64,000 bases of DNA from Gordonia iterans (GCF_002993285.1 NZ_CP027433.1:1116001-1180000), one strand, 5' to 3'. Counted from the stretch's first letter, positions 17,050 through 26,172 are shown. Translations and numbers: made by a program. The notes: generated by a model from the letters alone, not told the origin.

Positions 17050-17125
17050 GGGGCTATGGCGCAGTTGGTAGCGCGACTCGTTCGCATCGAGTAGGTCAGG
17101 GGTTCGATTCCCCTTAGCTCCACCA
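17050..17125 (+). tRNA. tRNA-Ala (anticodon CGC)
   Basis: The 73-nt cloverleaf with CCA is encoded (17123-17125). Acceptor GGGGCTA pairs with TAGCTCC. The anticodon stem is ACTCG/CGAGT with loop TTCGCAT, giving anticodon CGC for GCG codons. The T-arm has GGTTCGATTCC. The integrase gene begins just beyond the 3' end on the opposite strand, so the tRNA 3' end is the likely attachment site. Confidence 0.95.
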
Positions 17126-17136
17126 GAACAAGCAGG

Positions 17137-18405
17137 TCAGACCGCCTCACCCGGCACACGGGTGGGGCGGTTTTCTGCATCAGGTACCGGTAACTCACCG
17201 GAAACGATCGGGGCGAGCCGGTCCAGAACATGCCGGACATCGCCGGTCACCTTCTTGCGTTGCACGTAGTGCTTGCGCGCGATGTCCGGTGACGTGTGCC
17301 CCAACTGCTCGGCGGCGGCCTCCATGCCGACTTCGTCCGCGAGGATTGTCGCCACCGTCTTGCGGAACGTCTTCGGCGATACCCAATCGAACATGTCGGC
17401 CGGACCATCCGGCTTCCCATCCGGGACATAGACGACGGTGCTGCGGGCATCGCGGAATTGCCTTCGGGTATTCGCTGTGGTGCGGGGACCGCCGTCGCGC
17501 GACGGGAACACCAGCCCCAACTCGTTCGACGGCAGATCCCGGGCTCGTTGGCGCTGCAAGGCGGCGACCATGAAGTCGGGGACGATCAGCCAGTGCTGGC
17601 TCGTCGAAGTCTTCGGGCGGGGCTGGTACTCGCCGCGCTTGTTGATGGCGCCGGCGAGATACACCATTGTCGGCGACAAGTCGGTCGCCCACCGGATGTG
17701 CTCCCACTGGAACGCCAACACTTCGCTGATGCGGCCACCGGAGCCGATGAGGCAGTCGGCTAGATCGGGGAAGTCCGGGCCGCGTTTCGGGCCGAACCTG
17801 TTGGTGCCCGCCCGGGTCGCGATGCGAATCCGCAACTGCTGGAGCTCGTCGATCGTGAGGGCACGCGCCTCGTCTGGGGTCGAGCTTCTTCGGGTGGTGT
17901 CTCTGACCGGGTTGCGGGTCACGGCGTCGTGCTGCGCGGCGAGGGTGAACATGCCGGACAGGACGGTTCGGCACTGCCTGGATCGTGAGTCCGTGGCGAC
18001 GGCGCGGAGGAAGGCGTCGAGGACGCCGACGGTCGACTCACGGATCTGGACGTTCCCGAGTCCGGGCAGGATATGCAGGTCGAGGAGCTCTCGGTCGTTG
18101 TCGAGTGTGCCGGCGGCGTAGTCGCCGGACTCCTTGCGGCGCGTGTACCAGTACTCGGCGAGGGCGCTGATCGTGGTCGAGGGTGTGAGTTCGACGGTGC
18201 CGCCGCTGCCGCTGGGCGCGGCGCGGTGGGTGAGTGCTTCGATGAGGGCGCGTTCGGCTTTCGCGCCGGTGGAGTGGAACCGAGTGACGATGCGAGTCTG
18301 GCCGTCGAAGTCGCGGTAGCGCGCGCGGGCGCGCCATCGGCCGGGCGCGACCTCGAAGCGGGTGATCCTCCCGCATGATCCGAGGGGGAGCGGTGGGCGT
18401 CCCAT
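17137..18405 (-). CDS. tyrosine-type site-specific integrase
   Basis: 422-residue phage/ICE-type integrase. An N-terminal arm domain (about 1-60) and a SAM-like core-binding domain (about 75-170) precede the catalytic domain: Arg225 in GSGGRISEVLAFQW, the box-II segment SPKTFRKT (Lys replaces the usual His of HxxR), LGHTSPDIARKHY and Tyr380. It is therefore probably active, with a common box-II variant. It reads toward tRNA-Ala, whose 3' end lies 12 nt from its stop codon, the classic arrangement for integration into that tRNA. The lipoprotein gene follows upstream with 1 nt between coding regions. Confidence 0.92.
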   Translation of the reverse strand: MGRPPLPLGSCGRITRFEVAPGRWRARARYRDFDGQTRIVTRFHSTGAKAERALIEALTHRAAPSGSGGTVELTPSTTISALAEYWYTRRKESGDYAAGTLDNDRELLDLHILPGLGNVQIRESTVGVLDAFLRAVATDSRSRQCRTVLSGMFTLAAQHDAVTRNPVRDTTRRSSTPDEARALTIDELQQLRIRIATRAGTNRFGPKRGPDFPDLADCLIGSGGRISEVLAFQWEHIRWATDLSPTMVYLAGAINKRGEYQPRPKTSTSQHWLIVPDFMVAALQRQRARDLPSNELGLVFPSRDGGPRTTANTRRQFRDARSTVVYVPDGKPDGPADMFDWVSPKTFRKTVATILADEVGMEAAAEQLGHTSPDIARKHYVQRKKVTGDVRHVLDRLAPIVSGELPVPDAENRPTRVPGEAV

Positions 18406-18406
18406 G

Positions 18407-18871
18407 TCAGGGGCAGTGGTCGACGACGTCGAGCCCGGAGACGCCCTTGGCTTCTAGGGTCGTCTGGATGGTCGCGAGGTCTTGGTGCTTGTTCCCGGCG
18501 TAGATCACGACGTCGCCATTGGTGAGGACTCGGCCGTCGTCACCCATCCCGGCGTCGCATACCGACTTAGCGAACGCCTTGTCGCCGTCGCCGGCCGGAG
18601 AGGTGCGGATCTGCCAGTTCTCGCCGCCCTGGACGCAGAAGGTCATCTGTTGTTCGGGGCTGCATTGGTAGCCGAGGGCTTCGAATGCGGCGATGACGGT
18701 GTCCTCAGTGGCTTTTGCCGCGGCAGTTGTCGTGGATTGACTGGCCGGGGCCGGAGCGTTCGCGGTAGGCGAGTTCGGCGTCCAACCGGTGTCGCGGTCG
18801 TCGTCGGAGCATCCCGCGACTGCGAGGACCGCGACAGCGGCTGCGGCGAAGGGGAGGTGTCGGAGGTTCAT
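18407..18871 (-). CDS. small secreted lipoprotein of the integrated island
   Basis: 154-residue protein with a signal peptide and lipobox LAVAGC (Cys about 21). A Thr/Ala/Pro-rich linker (about 30-55) and a compact C-terminal domain with four Cys (YQCSPEQQMTFC, SVCDAG, DHCP) follow. Lipoproteins of this kind occur beside integrase and repressor genes in mycobacteriophages and related islands, where some are proposed to exclude superinfecting phage; that role is inference here. It is nearly contiguous with the integrase (1 nt). Confidence 0.8.
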   Translation of the reverse strand: MNLRHLPFAAAAVAVLAVAGCSDDDRDTGWTPNSPTANAPAPASQSTTTAAAKATEDTVIAAFEALGYQCSPEQQMTFCVQGGENWQIRTSPAGDGDKAFAKSVCDAGMGDDGRVLTNGDVVIYAGNKHQDLATIQTTLEAKGVSGLDVVDHCP

Positions 18872-18886
18872 GTCGGGTGATGCCTT

Positions 18887-19261
18887 TCAGTTGGCGGGTT
18901 CTGGCCGGTCGGTGGTGAGGGCGCGGATCAGGCCGACGATGTGGGTGCGTTCGGCCGCGGTGAGCCGGTCGGTCGTCGCCGGCAACTGCACGGCGAGCAG
19001 CGACGGCTGGGTGGGGATCTTGATGCCGAGGGCCGCGGCGAACGCGAGGACGATGGTGTCTTCGCCGACGTCGAGCGCCTTGGCGAGGCCGGCGATGGTG
19101 TCGGTGGTCTTGGGCCATTCGCGGGGGCCGGCGGTGCCGAGGGAGGCGAGTTGCTGGTGGCTGACCAGGTTGCCCCCGGCGGCTGCGAGGGTGCGGTAGG
19201 ACCAGCCGGTCTCTTCGCGGCGGGCGGTGATCAGGTCGGTGATGGTCGGGTGCTCGGTCAT
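18887..19261 (-). CDS. helix-turn-helix (XRE-like) immunity repressor candidate
   Basis: 124-residue DNA-binding protein. An HTH-like region in ITDLITARREETGWSYRTLAAAGG..VSHQQLASL (about 7-41) is followed by TTDTIAGLAKALDVGEDTIVLAFAAALGI, as in actinobacterial phage/ICE repressors. The ATG overlaps the TGA of the DUF4429 frame (ATGA), so the two are translationally coupled. It lies between the lipoprotein and DUF4429 genes in the island. It probably represses integrase or excision genes; no operator was identified. Confidence 0.72.
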   Translation of the reverse strand: MTEHPTITDLITARREETGWSYRTLAAAGGNLVSHQQLASLGTAGPREWPKTTDTIAGLAKALDVGEDTIVLAFAAALGIKIPTQPSLLAVQLPATTDRLTAAERTHIVGLIRALTTDRPEPAN

Positions 19262-19727
19262 GGGCGGCCTTGTCGTCGTTGCCGGATCCGTCGCAGCCGG
19301 TTGACGAGCGTCGGGTTGTCGGCGAGGGCGGCCTCGGAACCGGCTTCCCGCTCGACAAACGGGCCTTGTCGACCGCACTCATCACCGGTGCGGCCGGCAA
19401 CACGTCGGTCGGCGCGAAACCTGCTCGAGCGGCGTTGATGGCGTCGATGAACGGTTCGACCGGGCCGCCCTTGCCCTGGGTGAAGCACGACGGGTCGAAA
19501 CTCGGATCGGGATCCCATCCGGGGCGGCCGTACACGCGCACCCGGACGACTTGGACGCCGAACGAGCCCTTGACCTGATCGACTCCTGCGATGGCGCCGA
19601 GGGGGATCACCCACGGTGACGACTTCTTCAAGTGGCCTTGTGCGGTGAAGCCCTTGTGCGTGAGCGTGAGTGTTCCGGCCTGCTTGTCGAGAACTGCGGT
19701 GCAGTTCGTCCCTTCGTACGTGATCAT
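19258..19727 (-). pseudogene. DUF4429-type protein, apparent frameshift
   Basis: The N-terminal about 125 codons encode a clear DUF4429-like domain (MITYEGTNCTAVLDKQAG, SPWVIPLGAIAGV, VRVRVYGRPGWDPDP, CFTQGKGGPVEPFIDAINAA). Around 19340-19370 the coding signal switches frame. In the first frame the downstream sequence becomes an antisense-like Arg/Pro/His run ending at 18705. In the other frame it continues as REAGSEAALADNPTLVNRLR and stops at 19258, overlapping the next ATG. A one-base indel therefore seems to have split the gene, either a real mutation or a sequencing error. Function unknown. Confidence 0.6.
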
Positions 19728-19754
19728 GCGCCCGGCACTATCCGGTGGCGGGTG

Positions 19755-20159
19755 TCAGGAGTTCACGAGTTGGCTGACTCGTTGGAAGCTCACCCCGATC
19801 ACGTTCCCGATGTCTCGGAGTGGGACGCCGGCCGCGCGTAGGGTCTTCGCGACGGAGGTGGATGCTTCGATCGCTTCGGCCTCGGCGGCTTTCGCTGCGG
19901 CGCGGGTTCGCGCGATCCGTTCGGCCTCGGCGGCAACGTCGAGGCCGCCAACCTCGACGTGGATGTCGAGGGTGAAGGTCGACGGTGCGACGTCGGCGGC
20001 GGTGCAGATGAGGTCGCGGGCCTCGCTGGCGATGTCGCTGTATTCGCGGGTCTGAGTGAGGATTGGTTCGCCGTCGAAGGTGTCGCGGATGGCAGGTACT
20101 GCGATCATCCACCAGCCGTCGGAATGGGTGACGTCGACTCGGTATGTGGTGGTGTTCAT
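19755..20159 (-). CDS. hicB: HicB-like antitoxin with C-terminal HTH
   Basis: 134-residue protein. The N-terminal HicB-type beta fold, YRVDVTHSDGWWMIAVPAI.....TQTREYSDIASEARDLI (about 5-52), is followed by a helical linker and a C-terminal helix-turn-helix, ASTSVAKTLRAAGVPLRDIGNVIGVSFQRVSQLV. It should neutralise HicA and bind the palindromes upstream of hicA. The start is ATG 20159, with a purine-rich AAAGGAGACACC stretch just upstream. An upstream in-frame ATG is within the gap to hicA and less likely. It is 70 nt downstream of hicA. Confidence 0.85.
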   Translation of the reverse strand: MNTTTYRVDVTHSDGWWMIAVPAIRDTFDGEPILTQTREYSDIASEARDLICTAADVAPSTFTLDIHVEVGGLDVAAEAERIARTRAAAKAAEAEAIEASTSVAKTLRAAGVPLRDIGNVIGVSFQRVSQLVNS

Positions 20160-20229
20160 GGTTGGTGTCTCCTTTGGAGGTTCGGGGTCGGTTTGGGGCG
20201 GGTGACAGGGTCCGCCCCTCAACTGCCCG

Positions 20230-20442
20230 CTACTTCGGGCAGTTGGCCTGGCAGTCCTCGATGGCTTTGAGGATCTTCCGGAGGACGCCGGGGCTGATCT
20301 CCCGGTGGCCGTCGGGGACAGTGACCGGGACGCGTCCGTGGGGGCACCGGTAGGTGGCGTGGCTGCCCTTGCCGTCGGTCCGGGTGAACCCGGCCTTCTT
20401 GAGCCGCTTGACGGTGGTCCGGGTCGGTTCGCTCGCGATCAT
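20230..20442 (-). CDS. hicA: HicA-family mRNA interferase toxin
   Basis: 70-residue double-stranded-RNA-binding-fold toxin that cleaves mRNA. KRLKKAGFTRTDGKGSHATYRCP contains the conserved GSH with the catalytic His (about 27). VPVTVPDGHREISPGVLRKIL completes the domain. HicA precedes HicB, the usual order. A promoter (-35 TAGACA, 17 nt, -10 TAGAAT) ends 5 nt before the ATG, so the mRNA is probably leaderless. An operator-like palindrome overlaps the -10. Confidence 0.88.
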   Translation of the reverse strand: MIASEPTRTTVKRLKKAGFTRTDGKGSHATYRCPHGRVPVTVPDGHREISPGVLRKILKAIEDCQANCPK

Positions 20443-20448
20443 GCGCTA

Positions 20449-20476
20449 TTCTAGCGCACTAGAACAGAAATGTCTA
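20449..20476 (-). promoter_or_regulatory. hicA promoter with operator 1
   Basis: On the minus strand the -35 TAGACA (about 20470-20475), a 17-nt spacer and -10 TAGAAT (about 20447-20452) directly precede ATG 20442. The palindrome TTCTAG-N4-CTAGAA (20449-20464) covers the -10, so HicB binding would block RNA polymerase. Confidence 0.6.
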
Positions 20477-20492
20477 GCCGATTGACAAGTAG

Positions 20493-20510
20493 GTTCTATC
20501 TGACTAGAAC
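20493..20510. promoter_or_regulatory. hicAB operator 2
   Basis: GTTCTA-N6-TAGAAC, a perfect 6-bp inverted repeat sharing TTCTA/TAGAA with operator 1 and centred 45 bp upstream of it. Two related sites suggest cooperative HicB/HicAB autoregulation. Confidence 0.5.
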
Positions 20511-20867
20511 TGCGATATGAGTAAGGGTAAGCAGACCACCATCACGCATACCGGATCGCCAGCCGCTACGAAGGGCTGCCGACTCGCGAGAATGCCACCG
20601 CTATGCGCAATCGGATCGGCACCCCCCGGGTCCTGGATGTGATCATGGGAGTTTCTCGACAACCCTGACGCACACACCACGGGACCCATGTCAGAGCCTC
20701 CTGCTGACGTTGCCGATTGCGGGATCGACCCTGTCGCTGCCACCGCGCGGGGGTCACCGCCCGGACCAACCGCAGTCCGAACACTGTGATCGCTGCGAGC
20801 CTGACCGTCGCCGAGATCATCCTGGACCCGCTCTCACCGGAACCAGTTCGCGTGGGAGATTGGACCC
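20511..20867. other. non-coding or decayed stretch
   Basis: No credible gene. A short plus-strand stretch reading RIASRYEGLPTRENATAMRN (about 20550-20610), continuing to a stop at about 20668, lacks a start signal and could be a remnant. Minus-strand frames here have no family features. No second copy of the tRNA-Ala 3' end was found, so the island's far boundary is not defined. Confidence 0.4.
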
Positions 20868-21416
20868 ATGGCTTCTCCACAAGCGCTCAGTGAGAACGAT
20901 CGCCGGGTGGTCGCCGCGTGGGCCGCCGACTGCGCGGAGCGTGTCCTCGCGTTGTTCGAGGCCGAGGCTCCCGACGACGGCCGAGTGCGCGACGGCATCG
21001 AGCGCACACGCGCGTTCAGCCGTGGCGAACTCGACGCGGCGGGTGAGATCCGCCGACGATTCGTCGCCGGTCGTGCGGCTCAGTCGGCGAGGTCTCCGGC
21101 TGCGGTGGCCGCGGCTCGAGCTGCCGGGCAGGCGTCGGGCGTCGCCCACATGGGCGCGCATGCGCTGGGAGCCGCCGCTTATGCGGCGAAAGCGGCCGCA
21201 CTCGACGCAGCCGACCAGGAGGCCGCCCGCCGGGACGAGGTGCACTGGCAACTCGATCACATGACGTCGGAAGTCCGCGCTGCGCTGGCGCGTCTGCCCT
21301 TGCTCGGGGAGGACTCGTCGGGTCCGTTGGGCACGGGTCTGCTGTCGTCTGGGGTCCTCGCCGTGACGATCCGGGAGATTCAAGCGGAGCTGTCACGCAC
21401 CACCGGCACAACGTGA
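20868..21416 (+). CDS. Imm-5-like putative immunity protein
   Basis: 182-residue Ala-rich helical protein. SENDRRVVAAWAADCAERVLALFE, ERTRAFSRGELD and AAHMGAHALGAAAYAAKAAALDA-type blocks (GVAHMGAHALGAAAYAAKAA at about 94-113) resemble the actinobacterial family often labelled putative immunity protein (Imm-5-like). No toxin gene lies next to it. It is flanked by the island on one side and repeats on the other. Family assignment is from memory of the pattern; a biological role is not shown. Confidence 0.65.
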   Translation: MASPQALSENDRRVVAAWAADCAERVLALFEAEAPDDGRVRDGIERTRAFSRGELDAAGEIRRRFVAGRAAQSARSPAAVAAARAAGQASGVAHMGAHALGAAAYAAKAAALDAADQEAARRDEVHWQLDHMTSEVRAALARLPLLGEDSSGPLGTGLLSSGVLAVTIREIQAELSRTTGTT

Positions 21417-21477
21417 CCGGCACTGTGATCCCGCTGATGTTTGGGTGAGCGCCCCGTCGATGGTTGAGTGAGCGCAG

Positions 21478-21549
21478 CCCTTCGACGGGGCTCAGGAACC
21501 ACCCTTCGACGGGGCTCAGGAACCACCCTTCGACCGGGCTCAGGAACCT
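21478..21549 (+). repeat. 3 x 24-bp tandem repeat CCCTTCGAC.GGGCTCAGGAACC
   Basis: Three adjacent 24-bp units (21478, 21502, 21526), with one base changed in the third and the last base differing. They are followed by TCGAGTCGAAAT and a GTTGATTGAGCGAGCGCAGC block (about 21572), another dispersed actinobacterial repeat type. The 215-nt intergenic region upstream of the HNH gene consists largely of these. Confidence 0.85.
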
Positions 21550-21726
21550 CGAGTCGAAATTACCTCCTTCGTTGATTGAGCGAGCGCAGCGAGTCGAAAT
21601 CCCGCCTCACCCGAGAAGCAGACACCGATCTTGTCGGACCCCCGTCGTAGAGTGACGTCAGACACAAAAGATGAACGGCACCAACGGCTCTACCAGCGGG
21701 AACAGCACTTCGGGGAGGTGAACATC

Positions 21727-23442
21727 GTGACCGTCAACGGCATCTCGTACAACGACGACGCCGCCCGGAGTGCGCCCAGCACCGAAGGTTTCGACACCGC
21801 CGGTTTCGACCCCGACACGGTGATCGCAGGCCTGTCACCAACACAGCTGTTGGCGGTGCAGACCGCCGCCGAGAATCGCCTCACCGCTGAGGCGCCGGCT
21901 CTGTTGGCTGGCGAGTCTGAGGACGGTCTGTTGGGGTTGCTTGACGCTCGTGAGCAGTGCCGCCGCCGCGCCGAAGTGTTCGATGCCGCCCTGTACGTCG
22001 AGGTCTCGGACCGGGGCGTGTACCGCACCGCCGGGCATATCTCGGTTCATCAGTTGTACGCGTTCGGGCTGCGTCTGGGGGCCGGTGAGGCCCGCCGACG
22101 CCGGGTCACCGCCGAGGGCATCGGCGCGATGGGCGCCCTGACCGGCGAACGCCTCGAACCTCGCCTGACGGCGACCGCGACGGCGGTCGCGGACGGAGAC
22201 GCCGGCGGCGCGCACGTCGCCGCGGTCACCGAGATCATGGACAAACTCCCCTCGGCGGTCACTCACGATCAGCGCGTCAAAGCCGAAGCGATGCTCGCTG
22301 ATGCGGCGCGGCGTCTGGACCCGGCCGCGGTCACCGTGGTCGGTAACCGGATCCTGGCGTGGCTCGACCCCGACGGCACCCTGGCCGACGACCACGACCG
22401 GGCCCGTCGGCGTACGTTCAACCTGCAGCCGCAGAACCGGCAACTGATGAGCAAGGTCCGGGCGCTGCTCACCCCGGTGCTGCGCGCGAAGTTGGAGGTG
22501 GTCTTGCATCAGTGGGCCACCACCGGGATGAACAACCCCGACGACCCCGACTCCCCCCGCGGCGCCGCCGACCAACCCGGCCTCGACCCCGCCGTCCTGG
22601 CAGCTGCGGCAGAGCGGGACACCCGCACGCTCGGGCAGCGTCAGCATGACGCCCTCCAAGCATTGTGCGACTGGGCCCTCGCGCTGGCCGGGCAACCCGC
22701 ACCCACCCGGATCCCCTCACAAGTCGTGGTCACCGTCACCGACGAGGACCTGGCCCGGCAAGCTGGGATCGGCTGGACCGCCACCGGCACCCGCATCCCG
22801 GTGTCTGATCTGGTGCAGTTCGCCGCCGACACCATCCCGTATCTGGCAGTGTTCTCCAAGGCCACCGGACAAGTTCTCTATTTGGGGCGCGCGAGCCGGT
22901 TCGCCACCGCGGCGCAACGGTTGGCGTTGTTCGCCCGCGACCGGGGCTGCACCGCGCCGGGCTGCACCGTCCCGTTCATCCGCACCCAAGCCCACCACAT
23001 GCCCGATTGGACCGACGACGGTGTCACCGACCCTTCGACTCCGCTCAGGACAGGTATCGATCGTCTGGGTGGGGCGTGCGGACGGCACAACCGCATGAAC
23101 GGCAAGACTGCCGGGCATTGGGAGTCGACGGTCCTCACCTTCGGGCCCGACGCCGGACACGTCGGGTGGCGGCCCGTCGGACGCGGCACCCCGTGGCAGA
23201 GCAACATCATGTTCCACCCCGAACGCCTCGCACCCGACCCCGGGCACAGCCACCCGACCACAGCAGCCGAACCAGACGACCCCGCGACTCGCGAGGAGGT
23301 TGTCGGATCACCCGGCGACATCGGACCGCCCGATGTCAGGGCACTGCTTGCCGTGATCGCTTCACCGGATGCGACCGGGCCACCGGGCGAACACCGGACT
23401 GCCCGTCCATTCCGGATCGTGCACGGACACTGGGTCGCCTGA
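21727..23442 (+). CDS. DUF222 / HNH endonuclease-family protein
   Basis: 571-residue protein of the large actinobacterial DUF222-HNH family. The DUF222 region covers about 20-300 (helical). A C-terminal HNH nuclease has RDRGCTAPGCTVPF (zinc Cys pair), AHHMPDWTDDG (His423-His424), then CGRHNRMNGK. A 24-bp repeat unit at 23031-23054 adds PSTPLRT (436-442) inside the loop between the HH and the CGRHN parts; paralogues read directly from the Gly/Thr to the next strand. Whether cleavage activity survives is unknown. GTG 21727 with GGGGAGG 8 nt upstream is the best start. Function of the family is unclear (often mobile-intron or 13E12-type). Confidence 0.85.
   Translation: MTVNGISYNDDAARSAPSTEGFDTAGFDPDTVIAGLSPTQLLAVQTAAENRLTAEAPALLAGESEDGLLGLLDAREQCRRRAEVFDAALYVEVSDRGVYRTAGHISVHQLYAFGLRLGAGEARRRRVTAEGIGAMGALTGERLEPRLTATATAVADGDAGGAHVAAVTEIMDKLPSAVTHDQRVKAEAMLADAARRLDPAAVTVVGNRILAWLDPDGTLADDHDRARRRTFNLQPQNRQLMSKVRALLTPVLRAKLEVVLHQWATTGMNNPDDPDSPRGAADQPGLDPAVLAAAAERDTRTLGQRQHDALQALCDWALALAGQPAPTRIPSQVVVTVTDEDLARQAGIGWTATGTRIPVSDLVQFAADTIPYLAVFSKATGQVLYLGRASRFATAAQRLALFARDRGCTAPGCTVPFIRTQAHHMPDWTDDGVTDPSTPLRTGIDRLGGACGRHNRMNGKTAGHWESTVLTFGPDAGHVGWRPVGRGTPWQSNIMFHPERLAPDPGHSHPTTAAEPDDPATREEVVGSPGDIGPPDVRALLAVIASPDATGPPGEHRTARPFRIVHGHWVA
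23031..23054 (+). repeat. 24-bp repeat unit inserted in the HNH domain
   Basis: CCCTTCGACTCCGCTCAGGA then CAGG is the same length as, and closely similar to, the units at 21478-21549. Twenty-four bp keeps the frame. Confidence 0.75.
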
Positions 23443-23529
23443 CACCGGGCCACCCGGTCAGTCCACGGTGCCCGCTGGTACGCGGAGGCGGCGCTGAGGG
23501 CGGTCACCGGCCCCGGCAGCGTTCCTTTC

Positions 23530-23677
23530 GACAAGCTCAAGGGGCTCGGCAAGCTCAAGGGGCTGGACAAGCTCATGGGGCTCGGCAAGCTCATGGGGCT
23601 GGACAAGCTCAAGGGGCTGGGGCAAGCTCATGGGGCTCGGCAAGCTCATGGGGCTGGGCGAGCTCTATGGGCTGGGC
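23530..23677. repeat. 18-bp tandem array (about 8 units)
   Basis: Units alternate GACAAGCTCAAGGGGCTC / GGCAAGCTCATGGGGCTG, with drift at the end. They are preceded by CCTTTCGACAAGCTCAAGG, linking the array to the TTCGAC repeat family. The array ends at the IS3 left end; a degraded piece (26546-26580) continues on the far side of the element. Confidence 0.85.
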
Positions 23678-23774
23678 TGTCAAGCCCCGGGTTTCTTGGA
23701 GACTGATTTAGTTGGTTTCCTTGGTTGCCAGAGCCGAGTTGGCCTGGACGTGTGATCGGCCTGCAGTGGCCGTG

Positions 23775-24016
23775 TCAGGCGGCGTTCTTGTCGTCGGCTG
23801 CTTGATCGAGGCTGGCCCAGTAGGCGGCCTCGTACTCGGCGGGCGGGACGTGTCCGAGCTCGCCGTGGAGCCGTCGCTGGTTGTACCAGTCGACCCACTC
23901 GGCGGTGGCGATCTCGAGGTCATCGATGCCGTGCCACATCCCCTTGCGTCGCTGCCTGGGGCCGCGGACCAGCTCGGCCTTGTACAGCGAGTTCAGCGCC
24001 TCGGCCATCGCGTTGA
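23775..24016 (-). pseudogene. IS3 orfB transposase, C-terminal fragment
   Basis: Encodes FNAMAEALNSLYKAELVRGP, then GIDDLEIATAEWVDWYNQRR and LGHVPPAEYEAAYW, the end of an IS3-family DDE integrase domain including the last catalytic Glu region. It was separated from the rest of orfB by the IS110 insertion at the codons for SYD/FN. The apparent start codon inside IS110 sequence is accidental. Confidence 0.85.
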
Positions 24017-24040
24017 AGCTCCTATAGATTTTCAAGTCGA

Positions 24041-25186
24041 TCAGGCCGCAATTTCGGGTTCGTCGACGCGGGGTTCGGCGGTGGTATCCGGTGTGGGCAG
24101 GAGTCGGAAGAGTTCACGTGCGAGGTAGCGCTTGAGGCAGCGGATGATTTCCCGTTTCGACAGGCCCTCGGCGGTGCGACGGGCGACGTAGTCGATGGTG
24201 GGCTGGTGCCAGCGCATCCGCACGATGACGACCCGGTACAGCGCGGCGTTGGCCTGGCGGTTCCCACCGCGATAGAGCCGGTGGCGGTTGTTGGTCTTGC
24301 CTGATCCGGCCGGGATCGGACAGGCGCCGCACATTTTGGCGAACGCCGCCTCGGACTTGATCCGGTTGGTGTTGTCGCCGGCGGTGATCAGCATCTGGGC
24401 CGCAGTGTCGTAACCGACGCCGACAGCCTCGATGAGCCGGGGTGCAGTGGCCGCGGTGAGTGTCTTCAACGACGCGGCGTGAGCCTTGGCCTCTTCATGC
24501 AGCGCCAGCCAACGCTGCGCCATTGAGGACAACACATGTCGCATCGCGGCCTCTGGATCGTTCGGGACAACTACGGCTGGTGCTCCACGGCGAACGGGTG
24601 GCAATGGGGTCGGGCCTTCCAGTGCCGCGCACGCGGTGATCAGCTTGTGGTCAGTGAGCTTCTCCAACTTTGCGCGCAGCGCTTCGCTTCCCGTCGCGAG
24701 GGTCGCTTTGAGTGTGATCATGGTGGTGGTTCGGGCTTGGACGGCACCGTCGTAGGCAATCTTGACCAGCCTGATCGTCTCCACTGCACCATCGGCGGTC
24801 TTCGGTGCCGATAAGCCGTGGCCGGCCAGCAGCTGCCGAGCGGCGTGCTCGGCGTCAATGGTGTCGTTCTTCCCCGCGAGACGACGTTCGGCGGCCCGCG
24901 CGGGACGGGCGATCTCATGGACCTGGTGGCCGTGGTTGCGCAGGTAGCGGGCCAGGCCGACGCCGTAGGAGCCGGTGCCTTCAACGCCGAACCCGATCAG
25001 ACTTCCGGCCGGGCCGACCAACGCCAGACAGAAGGTGACGAGCTCGTCGAATCCGGCGACCGTGGCCGAGATGACCACATCACCGAGTCGTCCGCCGAGA
25101 CCGTCGATCGCGACTGCTACGTGGTTGTCCTTGTGGGTATCGACACCGATGATGACATCGTCACGGCGGAGCTGCATGCTGGACAT
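24041..25186 (-). CDS. IS110-family DEDD transposase/recombinase
   Basis: 381-residue RNA-guided recombinase by family. The N-terminal RuvC-like domain starts VIIGVDTHKDNHVA (Asp16), then VEGTGSYGVGLARYL and KNDTIDAEHAARQLL with acidic residues. A coiled region follows, then the transposase-20 domain with PIPAGSGKTNNRHRLYRGGN, where Ser295 is the predicted nucleophile, and ANAALYRVVIVRM. The length is normal and the frame intact, so it may be active. ATG 25186 is chosen; ATG 25222 would add 12 residues and runs into the left-end non-coding region. The bridge-RNA region lies directly upstream. Confidence 0.9.
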   Translation of the reverse strand: MSSMQLRRDDVIIGVDTHKDNHVAVAIDGLGGRLGDVVISATVAGFDELVTFCLALVGPAGSLIGFGVEGTGSYGVGLARYLRNHGHQVHEIARPARAAERRLAGKNDTIDAEHAARQLLAGHGLSAPKTADGAVETIRLVKIAYDGAVQARTTTMITLKATLATGSEALRAKLEKLTDHKLITACAALEGPTPLPPVRRGAPAVVVPNDPEAAMRHVLSSMAQRWLALHEEAKAHAASLKTLTAATAPRLIEAVGVGYDTAAQMLITAGDNTNRIKSEAAFAKMCGACPIPAGSGKTNNRHRLYRGGNRQANAALYRVVIVRMRWHQPTIDYVARRTAEGLSKREIIRCLKRYLARELFRLLPTPDTTAEPRVDEPEIAA

Positions 25187-25224
25187 TAGGCTATGGATTC
25201 CTCTCTCGCATTCTGGGTCCATGG

Positions 25225-26158
<934 letters not shown>

Positions 26159-26172
26159 CGCCGTGGGAACAG

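Noticed and set aside
18705..19258. C-terminal extension of the DUF4429 frame to 340 codons
   Set aside because: Beyond the frame switch it overlaps the HTH and lipoprotein genes in another frame and reads as Arg/Pro/His-rich noise.
20511..20867. attR copy of the tRNA-Ala 3' end
   Set aside because: I scanned the region after hicA and the following intergenic parts for GGTTCGATTCCCC-like sequence and found none.
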